DNA of 64,000 bases from Pegoplata infirma (taxonomy: Eukaryota > Arthropoda > Insecta > Diptera > Anthomyiidae). The stretch's first letter is position 1, and each line of letters begins with the position of its first letter. The notes under the pieces were generated by a model. The model ran no database searches. It was given only the letters and a program-made list of their open reading frames with translations, and was not told the DNA's origin. This document shows positions 1 through 14,694 of the stretch, piece after piece. Made by a program: the position numbers and the translations under genes. The stretch is taken from positions 12,432,951 through 12,496,950 of the forward strand of contig OY992541.1 in the NCBI GenBank assembly GCA_963921195.1. The letters run 5' to 3'.

Positions 1-513
1 AAGCGGGCTACTCTCTGCCAACGTTTCCTTCTTGGCTAACCGCAACTGACACTGCAAGTTTTGTATATGCTCGTTCGCCTTATTCAGATCGTTGAAGCAA
101 ACCTTTCCCCACTTGTTCGGTGTACTCCCCGTAGAAACTGCCTTCCTTAAGGTCTCGTTTTCTTTATCCAGCTCCTCAGCTGCCTCCAAGTTCTGCCTTA
201 TTTCTACCTTCAAGGCAGAGTTGTGTCTTCTCAGGGCTTCTAGCTCCGACCTTAGTTCTTCTATCCTTTTTTCGCTACACTCCTCTCGAGTATCGACAAG
301 GCTACACAGCTCACCCAAAACCAGGTCAGCCTCTTCCAACTTTGTGATCCGGTGGACCCCTAAAATTTTATCCCTTAGAAGATTAAGGGTCTCCTGATTC
401 GGACAACGCCGACGTATTTCCACCCAAAGTCTTTCTATGAAAATCTCCACCTGGGTCCTTAAATTCGATATCGTCTGCCTAGCCCTTTCCAGCTCCTCCT
501 GGACCGCTTCCAT
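1..513 (-). CDS. Gag-like N-terminal coiled-coil protein of an LTR retrotransposon (partial)
   Basis: The minus strand is open from an ATG at 513 to the window edge, 171 codons without a stop. The product begins MEAVQEELERARQ and is rich in Glu, Arg, Leu and Lys. Heptad-like stretches run over about residues 1-35 and 80-125, so a coiled coil is likely. I see no zinc knuckle or protease in the visible part. The frame lies about 1 kb downstream of a 5' LTR and primer-binding site on the same strand, where a Gag frame is expected. Gag identity rests on position, not on a recognised domain. The frame is undamaged, so the element may be young. The rest of the element lies left of the window. Confidence 0.6.
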   Translation of the reverse strand, partial: MEAVQEELERARQTISNLRTQVEIFIERLWVEIRRRCPNQETLNLLRDKILGVHRITKLEEADLVLGELCSLVDTREECSEKRIEELRSELEALRRHNSALKVEIRQNLEAAEELDKENETLRKAVSTGSTPNKWGKVCFNDLNKANEHIQNLQCQLRLAKKETLAESSPL

Positions 514-1529
514 ACAGCTGAGCTGACAAACAAGTATCACAATAGGGTTGATCTGCGTAAAGAGCTAGTTCACTAGATAGCCAAAAAATTGAAAACCAAA
601 TAAAACTTCTCCCAATAAGATGATTCACAACGATCACAAATCAACCCTATAGCAATTCTTTAAAATAAAATCCCAGATCGTGGGGACCAATAAACATACA
701 TACTCCAATGACAATACCCAAAGTATGTGCATTAGCTTTAACCAACAAATAAAATTTGGTGACGAAAATACAAACAAAAAAAATAAAAAATAAATAATAA
801 ATAAAAAATAAATTCCGTAGAAGTTATTAAACCTGAAAACAATTGAATTAATATATTTCCCCTTTCCCAAACATCTCTTCAAACATCTCTTCAAATGAAC
901 AGTGCGATGAAAATTAATTCAACCAATGCTATTAAAATACCCCCACTAAAACCTTTGCACACCAAAAAAAAAAACAAAATTGCATCATTAACAAGAAATG
1001 ACCATGATCATCTCAACAAAAACAATTAGCAAAAATATGAATTCAAAAAAAATTACTCAAATTACCAACCAAAAACAATAAACAATTAAGAAATTTTATT
1101 TTTCAAAATATGCAATTAAGATACTCCAATTAAAAAAAATATGACACCTTCTTAATGAACATAGCAACAAACAACAAAAAACTGACAAACTTAAAATTTT
1201 CAAAACCAACTTTAACTGAAATTTAAAACTGATATTTAGCAAAAAATGAAGCGCCAATTAAATTTAAAATCATCTTTAAAATTGAGTTTCACAAAACTTT
1301 TTTTTTTTTATAATAAAAAAAAACCTAAATAAAGTCTCAAATTTAAGTTAAACAATTGTAAAAATAAAATTCTAAATATTTTATTTTTTCAAAACAAATA
1401 AAATAGAACCAGGAAAATAAAGAAAAAATTTAAATAAACAAAAATTGAACGAAAACCAAAATATCCAAAAATTCCAGAATGCTTTAAAATCCTGAAAAAT
1501 ACAGGAACTGTCCTTTGGAGCAAGGACGA
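514..1529 (-). other. Untranslated leader of the LTR element
   Basis: A very A-rich stretch on the plus strand (T-rich in the element sense) between primer site and Gag-like start. I see no open frame of note and no second repeat. Confidence 0.5.
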
Positions 1530-1544
1530 AAACCGGCTGCGCCA
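1530..1544 (-). other. Primer-binding site, tRNA-Ser-like
   Basis: Just inside the LTR the minus strand reads TGGCGCAGCCGGTTT. TGGCGCAG(T/C)CGG is complementary to the 3' end of a tRNA ending ...CYGCGCCA, as in the serine tRNA used by 17.6/297-type gypsy elements (family knowledge). One base separates it from the LTR end. Confidence 0.65.
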
Positions 1545-1545
1545 A

Positions 1546-2056
1546 TGTTGGGAAAAAGGATATTCCTCCGGGGAAGTAATATCCTTTTTCTCTAATATGC
1601 TGAAAGGAAAAAAAGATAAAACCCTAATGTTGTCACTCTTTGACCACAGAGCGGTGACGTGCTCCAATCTACAGGCCTACGCCCAATTCTTATAAATAAT
1701 AACTTTAATACTTACAAATTTCTCCTGAAAGAAAAGAAAAACCAGCATTCATTTCTTTGGTTACTCATCAATTGGTTCTTTATTTTTTTTCACATTCATA
1801 TTTATATTCTAAAACTCTTCCCGTTCATTAACTGACCTACTTTAATAAAGCAAACTATGGAATTTAATATAATAATGCAATTCTGCAAACTAGTAAATTT
1901 ACGTTAACAAAAATTAAACAAAAATAATTATGAAATTTAAAGTCAATGAACGGGTATCGAGTTACTTATGACATAAATAAAATTAATTGTAGCCAAAATT
2001 ATATTAACCCTTAAAAGTTACTTAAAAATAGCTTAGCCCTAATCTGGCACCCAACA
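1546..2056 (-). repeat. 5' long terminal repeat
   Basis: The 511-bp segment starts TGTTGGG and ends CCCAACA, a perfect 7-bp inverted terminus with the canonical TG...CA ends. A tRNA primer site starts one base after its end. A TATA-like TATTTATAAG lies near 1700-1690 on the minus strand. The second LTR is not in the window, so the call rests on end structure plus the primer site. Confidence 0.78.
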
Positions 2057-2252
2057 CCACATATGATTCATATATGAACATTTTTCACCGGGTAGATATG
2101 TTTCCAATTAACCAAAAATTTTCTAAAAAGTACCCTAAAAAGTACTCTAAAAAAGTACCCTAAAAAGTACCCTAAAAGTTGTATATAACAGAATAAGCTA
2201 TATATAATGTAGAAAAACAAATTTTGTATTGACCCTCATATAATTTTATATG
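2057..2252. repeat. TATATG-repeat end plus foldback flank
   Basis: 2057-2092 is the right end of a TATATG-type element ending ATTTTTCACCGGG. 2093-2252 matches the segments at 14290-14465 and 24190-24330 (aaaaattttctaaaaag, short GTACCCTAAAAA array at 2131-2176, then gaataagctatatataatg and gaccctcatataatttta). No coding potential. Confidence 0.6.
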
Positions 2253-3539
2253 CCCGGTGAAAAATGATACAAATATGGTCATATATGCGTTCATACATCG
2301 TCATGTATGTCCATATATGGTGCATATATGGATATATATGACACTGTATATATGTCCATATACGTAAAATGAGGGCATATGAACATATATGACATATATG
2401 CTCCACATATGCCCATATATGTCATATATGGGCATATGCCCTCATTTTACGTATATGGATATTAGGGTGGTTTTTTATTTTATTTTTTTTGGAATTTCGA
2501 GGAGCGCGCAGCGGATTTTTGTGCCATTTGATGTTAAAATAATTGTGTAAAAATTTGAGCTAAATCGGATAAAATTAACCCGAGGCGCAAGAAGGTCAAA
2601 GTTTCGAGAAAAAGCCAAAATGGCACGATTTTGGAAAAACTTAAAAAAATGTAAATTTTGTAGAAATAAAAAAAATAAAATATTTTTTATTTAACTTTCT
2701 TGCAATAGAACTCTGAAAAAATTATCTTAAATTTTTATGACGGCAGTAACACTTTCAAACATGAATTACAAAAATTACCATGCATTTTGGGGGGAACCTG
2801 AAATGAGTGTTTTCGATTTTTTGAAAATTTTATTAAACAAAAAATTTAAATCTTAGTATTCTATAGCAATGGATTATTAAATACATCCTAAGGCTTAATT
2901 ATTTAAAAAATTGGGGATATCCATCGACTCAATTTTTTTTTGGAGTCATTTGAGTTTTGCGGATTTCAAGGAGTCAAATGACTCCAAAAAAAAATTGAGT
3001 CGATGGATATCCCCAATTTTTTAAATATTTAAGCCTTAGGATGTATTTAATAATCCATTGCTATAGAATAGTAAGATATAATTTTTTTGTTTAATAAAAT
3101 TTCCAAAAAATCGAAAACACTCATTTCAGGTACCCCCCAAAATGCATGGAAATTTTTGTAATTCATGTTAGAAAGTGTTACTGCCGTCATAAAAATTTAA
3201 GATAATTTTTTCTGAGTATTATTGCAAGAAAGTTAAATAAAAAATATTTTATTATTTTTATTTCTACAAAATTTACATTTTTCTAAGTTTTTTCAAAATT
3301 TGGCCATTTTGGCTTTTTCTCGAAACTTTGACCTCCTTGCGGCACAAAAATCCGCTGCGCGCTCCTCGAAATTCCAAAAAAAATAAAATAAAAAACCACC
3401 CTAATGGATATATATGTTGCAAATATGATCATATATGACTGCATACAATTTCATATATGACCATATATGCTCAAATATTTACATATATGCATCCATATAT
3501 TTACATATATGTATCCATATATGCAAATTTTTCACCGGG
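2253..3539. mobile_element. CCCGGTGAAAAAT element, copy 1 (contains a foldback)
   Basis: Starts CCCGGTGAAAAATG and ends ATTTTTCACCGGG. Flanked by a 2-bp TSD tg (2251-2252, 3540-3541). The core is made of short palindromic TATATG/CATATA words (2270-2460 and 3411-3525). Removing it rejoins ...attttata|tg|agggtcaa, a small palindrome. A separate foldback (2462-3404) sits inside. No ORF. Confidence 0.75.
2462..3404. mobile_element. 943-bp foldback element, TTAGGGTGG ends
   Basis: Ends TTAGGGTGGTTTTTTATTTT and its complement. The two arms are inverted copies that meet near 2960 around a loop of about 20 bp. The right arm lacks roughly 65 bp present in the left arm (about 2525-2595). TSD tggata at 2456-2461 and 3405-3410. 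The unoccupied site is seen on the opposite strand near 14590-14610 as tggaca. No coding frame. Confidence 0.85.
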
Positions 3540-3642
3540 TGAGGGTCAATTTTTTGTTTTTTTGTTTTTCTGCATAATTTAATAACATTATATTATAAAA
3601 AACAAAAAATTGACCTTCATATAAAATTATATGATAATAAGA

Positions 3643-3932
3643 AACTAATATGACAATAAGAAAGGCAAATGGGCGTGGTAAATTTATTTCCTAAAAAAGT
3701 ACCCTAAAAAAGTACCCTAAAAAGTACGCTTAAAAGTACACTAAAAAGTACGCTAAAAAGGTACCCTAAAAAGTACGCTAAAAAAGTACACTAAAAATTA
3801 CACTAAAAAGTACTTTTTAGGGTACCTTTTTAGCGTACTTTTTAGTGTACTTTTTAGCGTACTTTTTAGGGTACTTTTTAGGAAATAAATTTACCACGCC
3901 CATTTGCCTTTCTTATTGTCATATTAGTTAAA
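3643..3932. repeat. Palindrome with inverted 12-bp GTACNCTAAAAA array
   Basis: Outer arms actaatatgacaataag... and its complement enclose toward-centre arrays of GTACCCTAAAAA / GTACGCTAAAAA / GTACACTAAAAA and their complements, with the symmetry centre near 3815. Only the base after GTAC varies systematically. It would form a long hairpin. Confidence 0.85.
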
Positions 3933-3959
3933 ATATTAAAAAACACAAATTAAATATGC

Positions 3960-4860
3960 ACCTAAAAAAAATAATCGGCAAGTTCCCTTTTTTTCGTAAT
4001 TCGCCCCCTAAAAAAGGATATCCCAGCAAAACTTTGGTAATGGGTAGTGATTATATAACACATTACCAGGTAATGTATATACCTTATTTGTAGCATTATT
4101 TTAGGATGTCTTACCAAACATTTGTTCCACAACGTATTATTTTAAAGTACAAAATAATGCATTACTAATAATTTGCTACGTAATGCATGATTATTGGAAA
4201 AATGTATTTCATATTTATTATTTCTAAACATTATATCATGGATGATTTATATTTGGTTACATTATGTATTATTTGAAAGTTTGAAATAATGCATTATTTA
4301 TAATTAAATGCAAAATGCATTACAATAACATAAAAAATAATTATTTTATAAAAAATGCATAAGTTGAAACTACAGATGGGCTCACGACAAGAAATTTCTA
4401 ACGACACACACTCACTAGCATATTATATCTACTTACACTCACTTACAATCACGTGAGTAAATTTAATACAAAATTACTTTTTCACTACTCGTAACACCTT
4501 ATATATTACGTTCTGGTATGCTATATTATATACCTTACTCGTAACCTATAAAATATCATATATTTTACACCTTACTGGTATTCTTTGTTATAAATTTATG
4601 ACTTATTTTATACCTTACTGGTATTCTATGTGATAATGTGGATGCATTACTTTGAGTCTCATCGCCTGTTAAAATCATCAATGCTGCAATGTATAAAATA
4701 AGAGATCATATACCTTATTTTATACCTTATTTGGTAATCTAAGTTTTGCTGGGATACTACGTCGTTAGGACTATACGCTATCCTTTTTAGGGTATTTTTT
4801 TAGGGGGCGAAAAAAAGGGGGACTTGCCGATTATTTTTTTTAGGTGCATATTTAATTTGT
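3960..4860. repeat. Foldback ends with AATCGGCAAGTYCCC, split by a MITE
   Basis: Left arm 3945-4021 (caaattaaatatgcacctaa ... aatcggcaag ... cgccccctaaaaa) is repeated inverted at 4780-4865. An insertion (4022-4753) separates the halves. Related segments occur near 9965, 10430, 23285 and 24540. Confidence 0.65.
4022..4753. mobile_element. CCCAGCAAAA MITE, copy A
   Basis: Starts CCCAGCAAAACTTTGGTAAT and ends AAGTTTTGCTGGG, 732 bp. TSD at/at. The unoccupied paralogous site lies on the opposite strand near 24625-24650 (ggatatactac). Rich in ggtaatg / cattacc words. A near-identical copy is at 59416-60134. No ORF. Confidence 0.83.
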
Positions 4861-4956
4861 GTTAAAAATGGTACAAATATGATCATATATTTTTTTTTTT
4901 ACTTTGACCCAACACTCAGGGGATGCCCCCTACATATGCAATGCATTGTGTTGGTA

Positions 4957-8696
<3,740 letters not shown>

Positions 8697-8999
8697 GAAA
8701 GAATAGATAGGATTGGAAGTTTGACAAAGAAGGTCGTTAAGAAAAATAAGAAAAAGGGTAGGAGAAAGAACAGAACCTTGCGGTACCCCTGAATTTAGCC
8801 GGAACTCATCTGATGAGAACCCATCTATGACAACACGTATAGTACGGTCTCTGAGAAAGCTCGATATAAATCGAGAGAAATCACTACCGACACCAAATGC
8901 AATAAGCTTCGAAACGAGTGCACCGTGCCACACACGATCAAACGCCTTGGAAATATCTAGAGCAACCACCTTGCTTTCACCAAATTGGTGAATAGAGCG
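8697..8999 (-). pseudogene. N-terminal RT fragment of element X
   Basis: The minus-strand frame carries RT motif A (LDISKAFDRVWH) and motif B (SGVPQGSVLSPTLFL), then NPIYSF where it is interrupted. The missing upstream RT, endonuclease and first ORF are absent, so this copy is 5'-truncated. The frame continues by chance into element Y. It uses no ATG of its own. Confidence 0.8.
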
Positions 9000-9960
9000 T
9001 TATGTATGTCCATTATGTATGTTATGTATGTCCAATTTCATATATGACCATATATGCTCGTATATTTACATATATGCATCCATATATTTACATATATGGG
9101 GCATTCCAAGCCAAATGACTCACTTTTAGACCCGACCCCTTTCGATTTATTTTATTTTTGGATATGTTTTAGTCCTTATTAAATGCAACTTGGACACAAA
9201 TTTTTAGCCTTTTATTCCAAGATGGTGTTGAGTAATCAATTTTTCAAAATGGCGATATTCTCCAAAAAATTAAAAAATTTAAATTTTTAATTAATTTTGA
9301 CCATTAAAAAATATAGATATTTTAAAAAAAGTTGGACAACGTTTTGTTGGTATTTAAATGTAGTTTTAGAAAAAAAATAGGAAAAAATTATTCGAAGTAA
9401 TTATCACTTATTTTTTGACGTTTAAAAATTAAAATCGACTTTTTTAAAAAGTCCGAAACCTTCGATTTTTTTGTAAAAAACTTTAAAAATTCTACTCTAA
9501 ATTACGCAACTTTTAAGCCATAATTCGGGATGTGATCACAATTCTTTCTATTTTTTTTTAATTTTTAAAATTGCACCTTTTATGTTTTGGCTCTGATTTA
9601 TTTTATATGGAGCTCCAAAAAAAATTGGTAGATACTGACCCTAACTTACCCTAAATATATTCACTTGGAGGTAAATATACGTCTCACAAAAATTTAGGAC
9701 GATCGGACATGTGTAAGGCGTTTAGCATGGTCCTTGAAGTTTAAAAAACGAATTACAAGGAAAAATATGATTTTTTTTCTGTTTTCGCAATTTTTTTGGT
9801 ATTTTAAGTTAAGTTTTATTTCAAGTAATTACAGAATTATGATGTGGAGTAAAATGCCTTTCTAATAAGGTACTAAAAACTAAAATCGGTTGAAAATCAG
9901 CCAAGTTATTACAACTTCCCCAGGTATCTAGCGTGTGCCATACAACTTGATATGGCCATA
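9000..9960. repeat. TATATG repeat and GGGGCATTCCA element fragment
   Basis: 9000-9097 is TATATG-type repeat. At about 9098 a segment begins GGGGCATTCCAAGCCAAATG, similar to the foldback ends at 18358 (GAGGCATTCCACACC) and 61055. I found no inverted partner before the join with another repeat near 9957. AT-rich, no ORF of substance. Confidence 0.45.
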
Positions 9961-10915
9961 AAATTGCCGATTATTTTTCTTAGGTGCATATTTAATTTGT
10001 GTTTTTTAATATTTTAACTAATATGTATGACAATAAGAAAGGCAAATGGGCGTGGTAAATTTATTTCCTAAAAAAGTATTCTAAAAAAGTACCCTAAAAA
10101 GTACGCTAAAAAGTACACTAAAAAGTATGCTAAAAAGGTACCCTAAAAAGTACGCTAAAAAAATACACTAAAAAGTACACTAAAAAAGTACGCTAAAAAA
10201 GTACACTAAAAAGTACACTAAAAAGTACACTAAAAAGTACTTTTTAGGGTACTTTTTTAGTGTAGGACTATACTAAAAAAGTTAGTGTAGGACTATACTA
10301 AAAAAGTACACTAAAAAGTACACTAAAAAAGTACTTTTTAGGGTACTTTTTTAGTGTACTTTTTAGGGTTTTTTTAGGTGCATACTTAATTTGTGTTTTT
10401 TTAGGGGGCGAATTACGAAAATAAGGTGACTAGCCGATTATTTTTTTTTAGGTGCATACTTAATTTGTGTGTTTTAATATTTGAACTAATTTGACAATAA
10501 GAAAGGCAAATGGGCGTAATTAATTTATCTGCTAAAAAAGTACCCTAAAAAAGTACCCTACTCAAACCCTAAAAAAGTACCCTAAAAAGTACGCAAAAAA
10601 AGTACGGTTTGAGTAGGGTACTTTTTAGCGTACTTTTAAGGGTACTTTTTTAGGGTACTTTTTAGCGTGCTTTTTAGGGTACTTTTTTATGGTACGTTTT
10701 AAAAAAGTACCCTACTCAAACCCTAAAAAAGTACGATAAAAAGTACCCTAAAAAGTTCGCTAAAAAGTACCCTAAAAAGTACGATAAAAAAAGTACACTA
10801 AAAAAGTACCCTAAAAAGTACGCTAAAAAAGTACCCTAAAAAGTACCCTAAAAAGTACGCTAAAAAGTACGCTAAAAAAGTACCCTAAAAAGTACGCTAA
10901 AAAAGTACCCAAAGC
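9961..10915. repeat. Large inverted 12-bp GTACNCTAAAAA arrays
   Basis: After a leader shared with 3870-3990 (gccgattatttttcttaggt ... gggcgtggtaaatttatttcc), arrays of GTACCCT/GTACGCT/GTACACT plus AAAAA run 10069-10370 and 10525-10912, changing orientation several times. A second gccgatt...taggtgcatac segment lies at 10430-10475. Confidence 0.8.
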
Positions 10916-10949
10916 AACCGTTTTAGTTGAATTGTTGCTTTTAATGATA

Positions 10950-11350
10950 TATTTTCATAAAAAAATATTATTCCTATCTGTGATATCTTTATCGTGATCT
11001 AAAAAAGGGTAAAAAATGCATTTTTGATGTTTTTCGATACACGATCAAGATGTCACAGATATGAGTAATATTTTTTTATGAATATATATCAGTGATCGGC
11101 ACCCATTGCACGCTGGAGCCGAACACAATCGGTAATTCACATGTATACAACACGAATGTCAACAAAAAATCAACAAAGAGCATAAAAAAACAAATATTTT
11201 ATTCAGTAGCAAGCTGACTTTCTTCAAAGCAGGTTGATGTCGCTTTGTTGAAGAAATACACCAACACATGCATATTTTTATTAAAACACTAATACTTTCA
11301 TATGCCTCTTTGTGCCGACCACTGATATATATCATTAAAAGCAACATTGT
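10950..11350. repeat. Nested hairpin around a hAT MITE
   Basis: gttgcttttaatgatata near 10935 is repeated inverted at 11328-11348, and tcataaaaaaatattattcc at 10955 is inverted near 11065-11080. The structure is a small hairpin element split by the hAT MITE at 11090-11324. Confidence 0.6.
11090..11324. mobile_element. hAT-type MITE 1 (235 bp)
   Basis: Ends CAGTGATCGGC and GCCGACCACTG. 8-bp direct repeats atatatat at 11082-11089 and 11325-11332. CAGTG ends with 8-bp TSDs are typical of hAT elements. The TSD is low complexity, but the flanks rejoin into a clean hairpin. No ORF. Confidence 0.75.
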
Positions 11351-11738
11351 CAAAACTAAAAAAAAAAATTTTTAAAAAATTTTTACTGTAGGACCCCAAA
11401 AGCTCTAAATTTTTTTTTTCGAAAAATTTTTTAAAACTGAAAGCCTCATCCCACCAAAATCAAATTTTTTGTCGTGAATAAGATAACCAAGTAATATTAT
11501 AATTAATAACAAAAAAAATCAAAAAAAAAATTTTTTGCTTTGTATGGAAAAATGATTTTTAAGGCCCCGCTCTTTACGGCCCTGTCGCGTAGAGAAGGCG
11601 TGGTCGTAGGGGCGTAAAATTTTTGCTGAGTTATTTTTTAGTCAAAAGGAAAAAAATGAGGGGGTACCGTCTCAACATTTCCAACATTTCCAAAATAAGG
11701 GACACTCTAATGACCATATATGCTCGTATATTTACATA
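11351..11738. other. AT-rich interval without recognised gene
   Basis: Long A/T runs, then cgtagagaaggcgtggtcgt and a right end aagggacactctaatg that loosely resembles TTAGGGTG-type foldback ends. I could not find a matching left end. Confidence 0.3.
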
Positions 11739-11740
11739 TA

Positions 11741-13815
11741 CAGTTGCGAAAGAAAAAATAGCACCAGAGGGAATTTTCTAAATTTTATGCCTTTCGAGTT
11801 TTATCCGATAACATTTACAGAAAAGTCTAACGGTAATTTCAAAAAAAGAATATGTTAAAAAAATAACACAGAATAAAAATACCAGCCTGTTTTTTCTATG
11901 CAGCATTCTGTTTATATTGGGTGGGGCCTTAAAGCCAAAATCAGCCTTATCCACCACCTCTGAAACAACATAGCATACCTGCAAAGTTACTGATCCGATC
12001 TAAACCAAATAAAAAGCAATCGAAAGCTGGTAAAAATGACTTCTATTCTCTGTACACAGTGGTCTTAATAGGTCACTGAATTCGCAATGACATCGCTTGG
12101 AACAAAAATTTAAATCACACCATTTTTAATAAAAATAAAATTTTTTTAATAACTTCGATATTTCACAAGGGAAGGCATATCACTATATTGCCATTTATAT
12201 TCATCGCCAATACAGCTTTAATTTAATGTATTTTATGAACCCTTTTATAACTTAGACTTTGTCAAATAAGCAAAATTTTAACGATATCAAAAATTACGAA
12301 AATTTAGTTTTTGTATTTGATGCTTTCACTGAAAATCTGGTGAGCATTTAAATGGGCTATGAATGTTTTTTATAACAAATTTGAATAAGCTTTCCAATTT
12401 TGTGAATTTCATGCCGATCTGGTGAGTAGTTTTTGAGATATGATATGAATTTCCTGAGATGATAAATCTGCCCAATTCAATCTAAAAACCACGCCCACTA
12501 AAAACGAAGGGCGTCATACCAAAAAGCAAAAGTGTATTTTCTTGGCATAGTTCTCTAAACATTTTTTGTTTTTGTGGTAACCGTTGGACTGTTTTTTTGG
12601 ATATTTATAACATTACAACCCAAATCATACAACTGAAGAAAATGCCACTGCCCGGGTGAAAATGACCATGTATGTTCATATATGATGCATATATGCATGT
12701 CCATACAAGTGCATATCCGTAATTTGAGGGTACATGTACATTAATGATCATACATTGTCATACATGAATTTGTATGTAATTTTTTTTTTGTATTTTTTTC
12801 CATAAAACGTCGAATATTTGAAATTTTTTCAAATATAAATAATTTGTACTAATTTATGACACTGATTTTTTAATAAAAACTTACGAACATTTTAAAAATA
12901 TACTTTGGACTTTATGATACTTTAGGCTAATTAAAGCTTCGAAGAATTAACCACTTTTCGAATGAATTCACAAATAAAATACATTCGATTTTTATAGTCA
13001 CTGAACACAATTATCTTTAAATATCAATATTTCTTGGAATGGATTCGATTTTTACCATTAAATCGAATTCTTGTTTATGAGAATTTTAAAAACTGAATGC
13101 ATTCTTTATTTCATTTATTTATTATTCATGAGACTTTTAAAAATCGAATTTATAAAAACTTACGCATTTAATTTCAAAGTCGAATGAAAAAGAAACCGAA
13201 TTCATTCTATATTTTAAAATCAAATGTAAATTCATTCGATAAATTGTGATTTTGGAATGTAATCATAAAAGTTTAATTCCTAACACCAAATCTTATTAAG
13301 GGATGAAATCCTTCGCAGACCTGACAGTAATACCGTCAGAGTGTTCGAATTTTCTTCTAAATTTGGTTGATTACGTTAGTGCCGTTCATATTCGCCTATA
13401 GAATACAAAAATTATAATCAATCTTGATGATGTATGATCATTATTGTCCAACCGAACGACTTTTTCAGACTGAACCCATACATGAACTTCGTCCAATTTT
13501 GCAAAGTTCTGCCGAACCCAACCTTTAAAAAAAAAATGTTTTTAAGACATGTATGCTATGCAGATGCATAGCATATATGAAGGAGTATGGCATATACCTA
13601 TCCACACATAGTTGCATACATTTACATATATGGAATATTACATTACTTGTGTATGTTCATATATGCTCCCATATGTGACATACATTTCCATATATTGTTC
13701 ATATACTATCATACATGGAATCATATATGAGCATGTATGAACATGTATGAACAATGTTCATTGAACATACATGGTCATTTTCACCCGGGTGGTGCTATTT
13801 TTTCTTTCGCAGCTG
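11741..13815. mobile_element. Tc1/mariner-like element T1 (non-autonomous), containing another element
   Basis: Left end CAGTTGCGAAAGAAAAAATA, right end its complement with one change, about 30-bp inverted repeats in all. TSD ta at 11739-11740 and 13816-13817. The flanks rejoin to tttacatatatgcatcc, as seen intact near 9075. The interior (11770-12650) has no transposase frame. A second element (12651-13789) sits in its right inverted repeat. Confidence 0.8.
12651..13789. mobile_element. CCCGGGTGAAAATG element, copy 2 (1139 bp)
   Basis: Ends CCCGGGTGAAAATGACCATG and its exact complement. TSD tg at 12649-12650 and 13790-13791. Excision rejoins gccac-tg-gtgctatttt, restoring the Tc1-like inverted repeat. 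TATATG-type words flank a central AT-rich segment. Confidence 0.83.
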
Positions 13816-13817
13816 TA

Positions 13818-14466
13818 TGCATCCATATATTTACATATATGTATCCATATATGCACATTTTTCACCAGGTAATAAGAAAGGCAAAAAAGGGCGTGGTAAA
13901 TTTATTTCCTAAAAAAGTACCCTAAAAACCCTAAAAAAGTACCCTAAAAAGTACGCTAAAAAAGTAAATTAAAAAAGTACGCTAAAAAAGTACCCTAAAA
14001 AGTACGCTAAAAAGTACCCTAAAAAGTACGCTAAAAGTACGCTAAAAAGTACCCTAAAAAGTACGCTAAAAAAGTACCCTAAAAAGTACACACTTTTTTA
14101 GCGTACTTTTTAGGGTACATTTTAGCGTACTTTTTAGCGTACTTTTTAGGGTACTTTTTTAGCGTTCTTTTTAGGGTTCTTTTTTAGGGTACTTTTTTAG
14201 GGTACTTTTTTGCGTACTTTTTAGGGTACTTTTTAGGGTACTTTTTTAGGGTACTTTTTAGCGTACTTTTAAGGGTACTTTTTAGAAAATTTTTGGTTTT
14301 ATATGGTACAGAATAAGCTATATATAATGTTATGTTAAATTATGCAGAAAAACAAATTTTGTATTGACCCTCATATAATTTTATATGAAGGTTCATTTTT
14401 TTGTTTTTTATAATAAAATGTTATTAAATTATGCAGAAAAACAAAAAAACAAAAAATTGACCCTCA
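13818..14466. repeat. TATATG end, inverted 12-bp array and foldback flank
   Basis: 13818-13869 is a TATATG-repeat end (ATTTTTCACCAGG). 13905-14287 is an inverted GTACNCTAAAAA array with its centre near 14085. 14290-14466 repeats the gaataagctatatataatg / gaccctcatataatttta segment. Confidence 0.75.
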
Positions 14467-14694
14467 CCCGGTGAAAAATTTGCATATATGGATACATATA
14501 TGTATATATATGGATGCATATATGTAAATATTTGAGCATATATGGTCATATATGAAATTGTATGCAGTCATATATGATCATATTTGCAACATATATGTCC
14601 ATATACGTAAAATGAGGGCATATGCACCATATATGGACATACATGACGATGTATGAACGCATATATGACCATATTTGTATCATTTTTCACCGGG
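14467..14694. mobile_element. CCCGGTGAAAAAT element, copy 3 (228 bp)
   Basis: Complete short copy with ends CCCGGTGAAAAAT / ATTTTTCACCGGG and TSD ca at 14465-14466 and 14695-14696. The interior is nearly all TATATG/CATATA words. It carries the unoccupied version of the 2462-3404 foldback site. Confidence 0.83.

Larger units (their letters stand above)
1..2056 (-). mobile_element. LTR retrotransposon, 5' part (Ty3/gypsy-like by its primer site)
   Basis: Reading on the minus strand, a 5' LTR (2056-1546) is followed by a primer-binding site, about 1 kb of AT-rich leader and a Gag-like frame that leaves the window at position 1. The pol region and 3' LTR are not visible. On the right the element joins ccacatatg..., an arm of a TATATG-rich repeat that is uninterrupted at 24878-24910, so the LTR element inserted into that repeat. 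A ccac at 2057-2060 could be one copy of a 4-bp TSD. The partner is outside the window. Confidence 0.75.

Noticed and set aside
9098..9960. Complete foldback element
   Set aside because: Only one end (GGGGCATTCCA) was found; no inverted partner before the next repeat.
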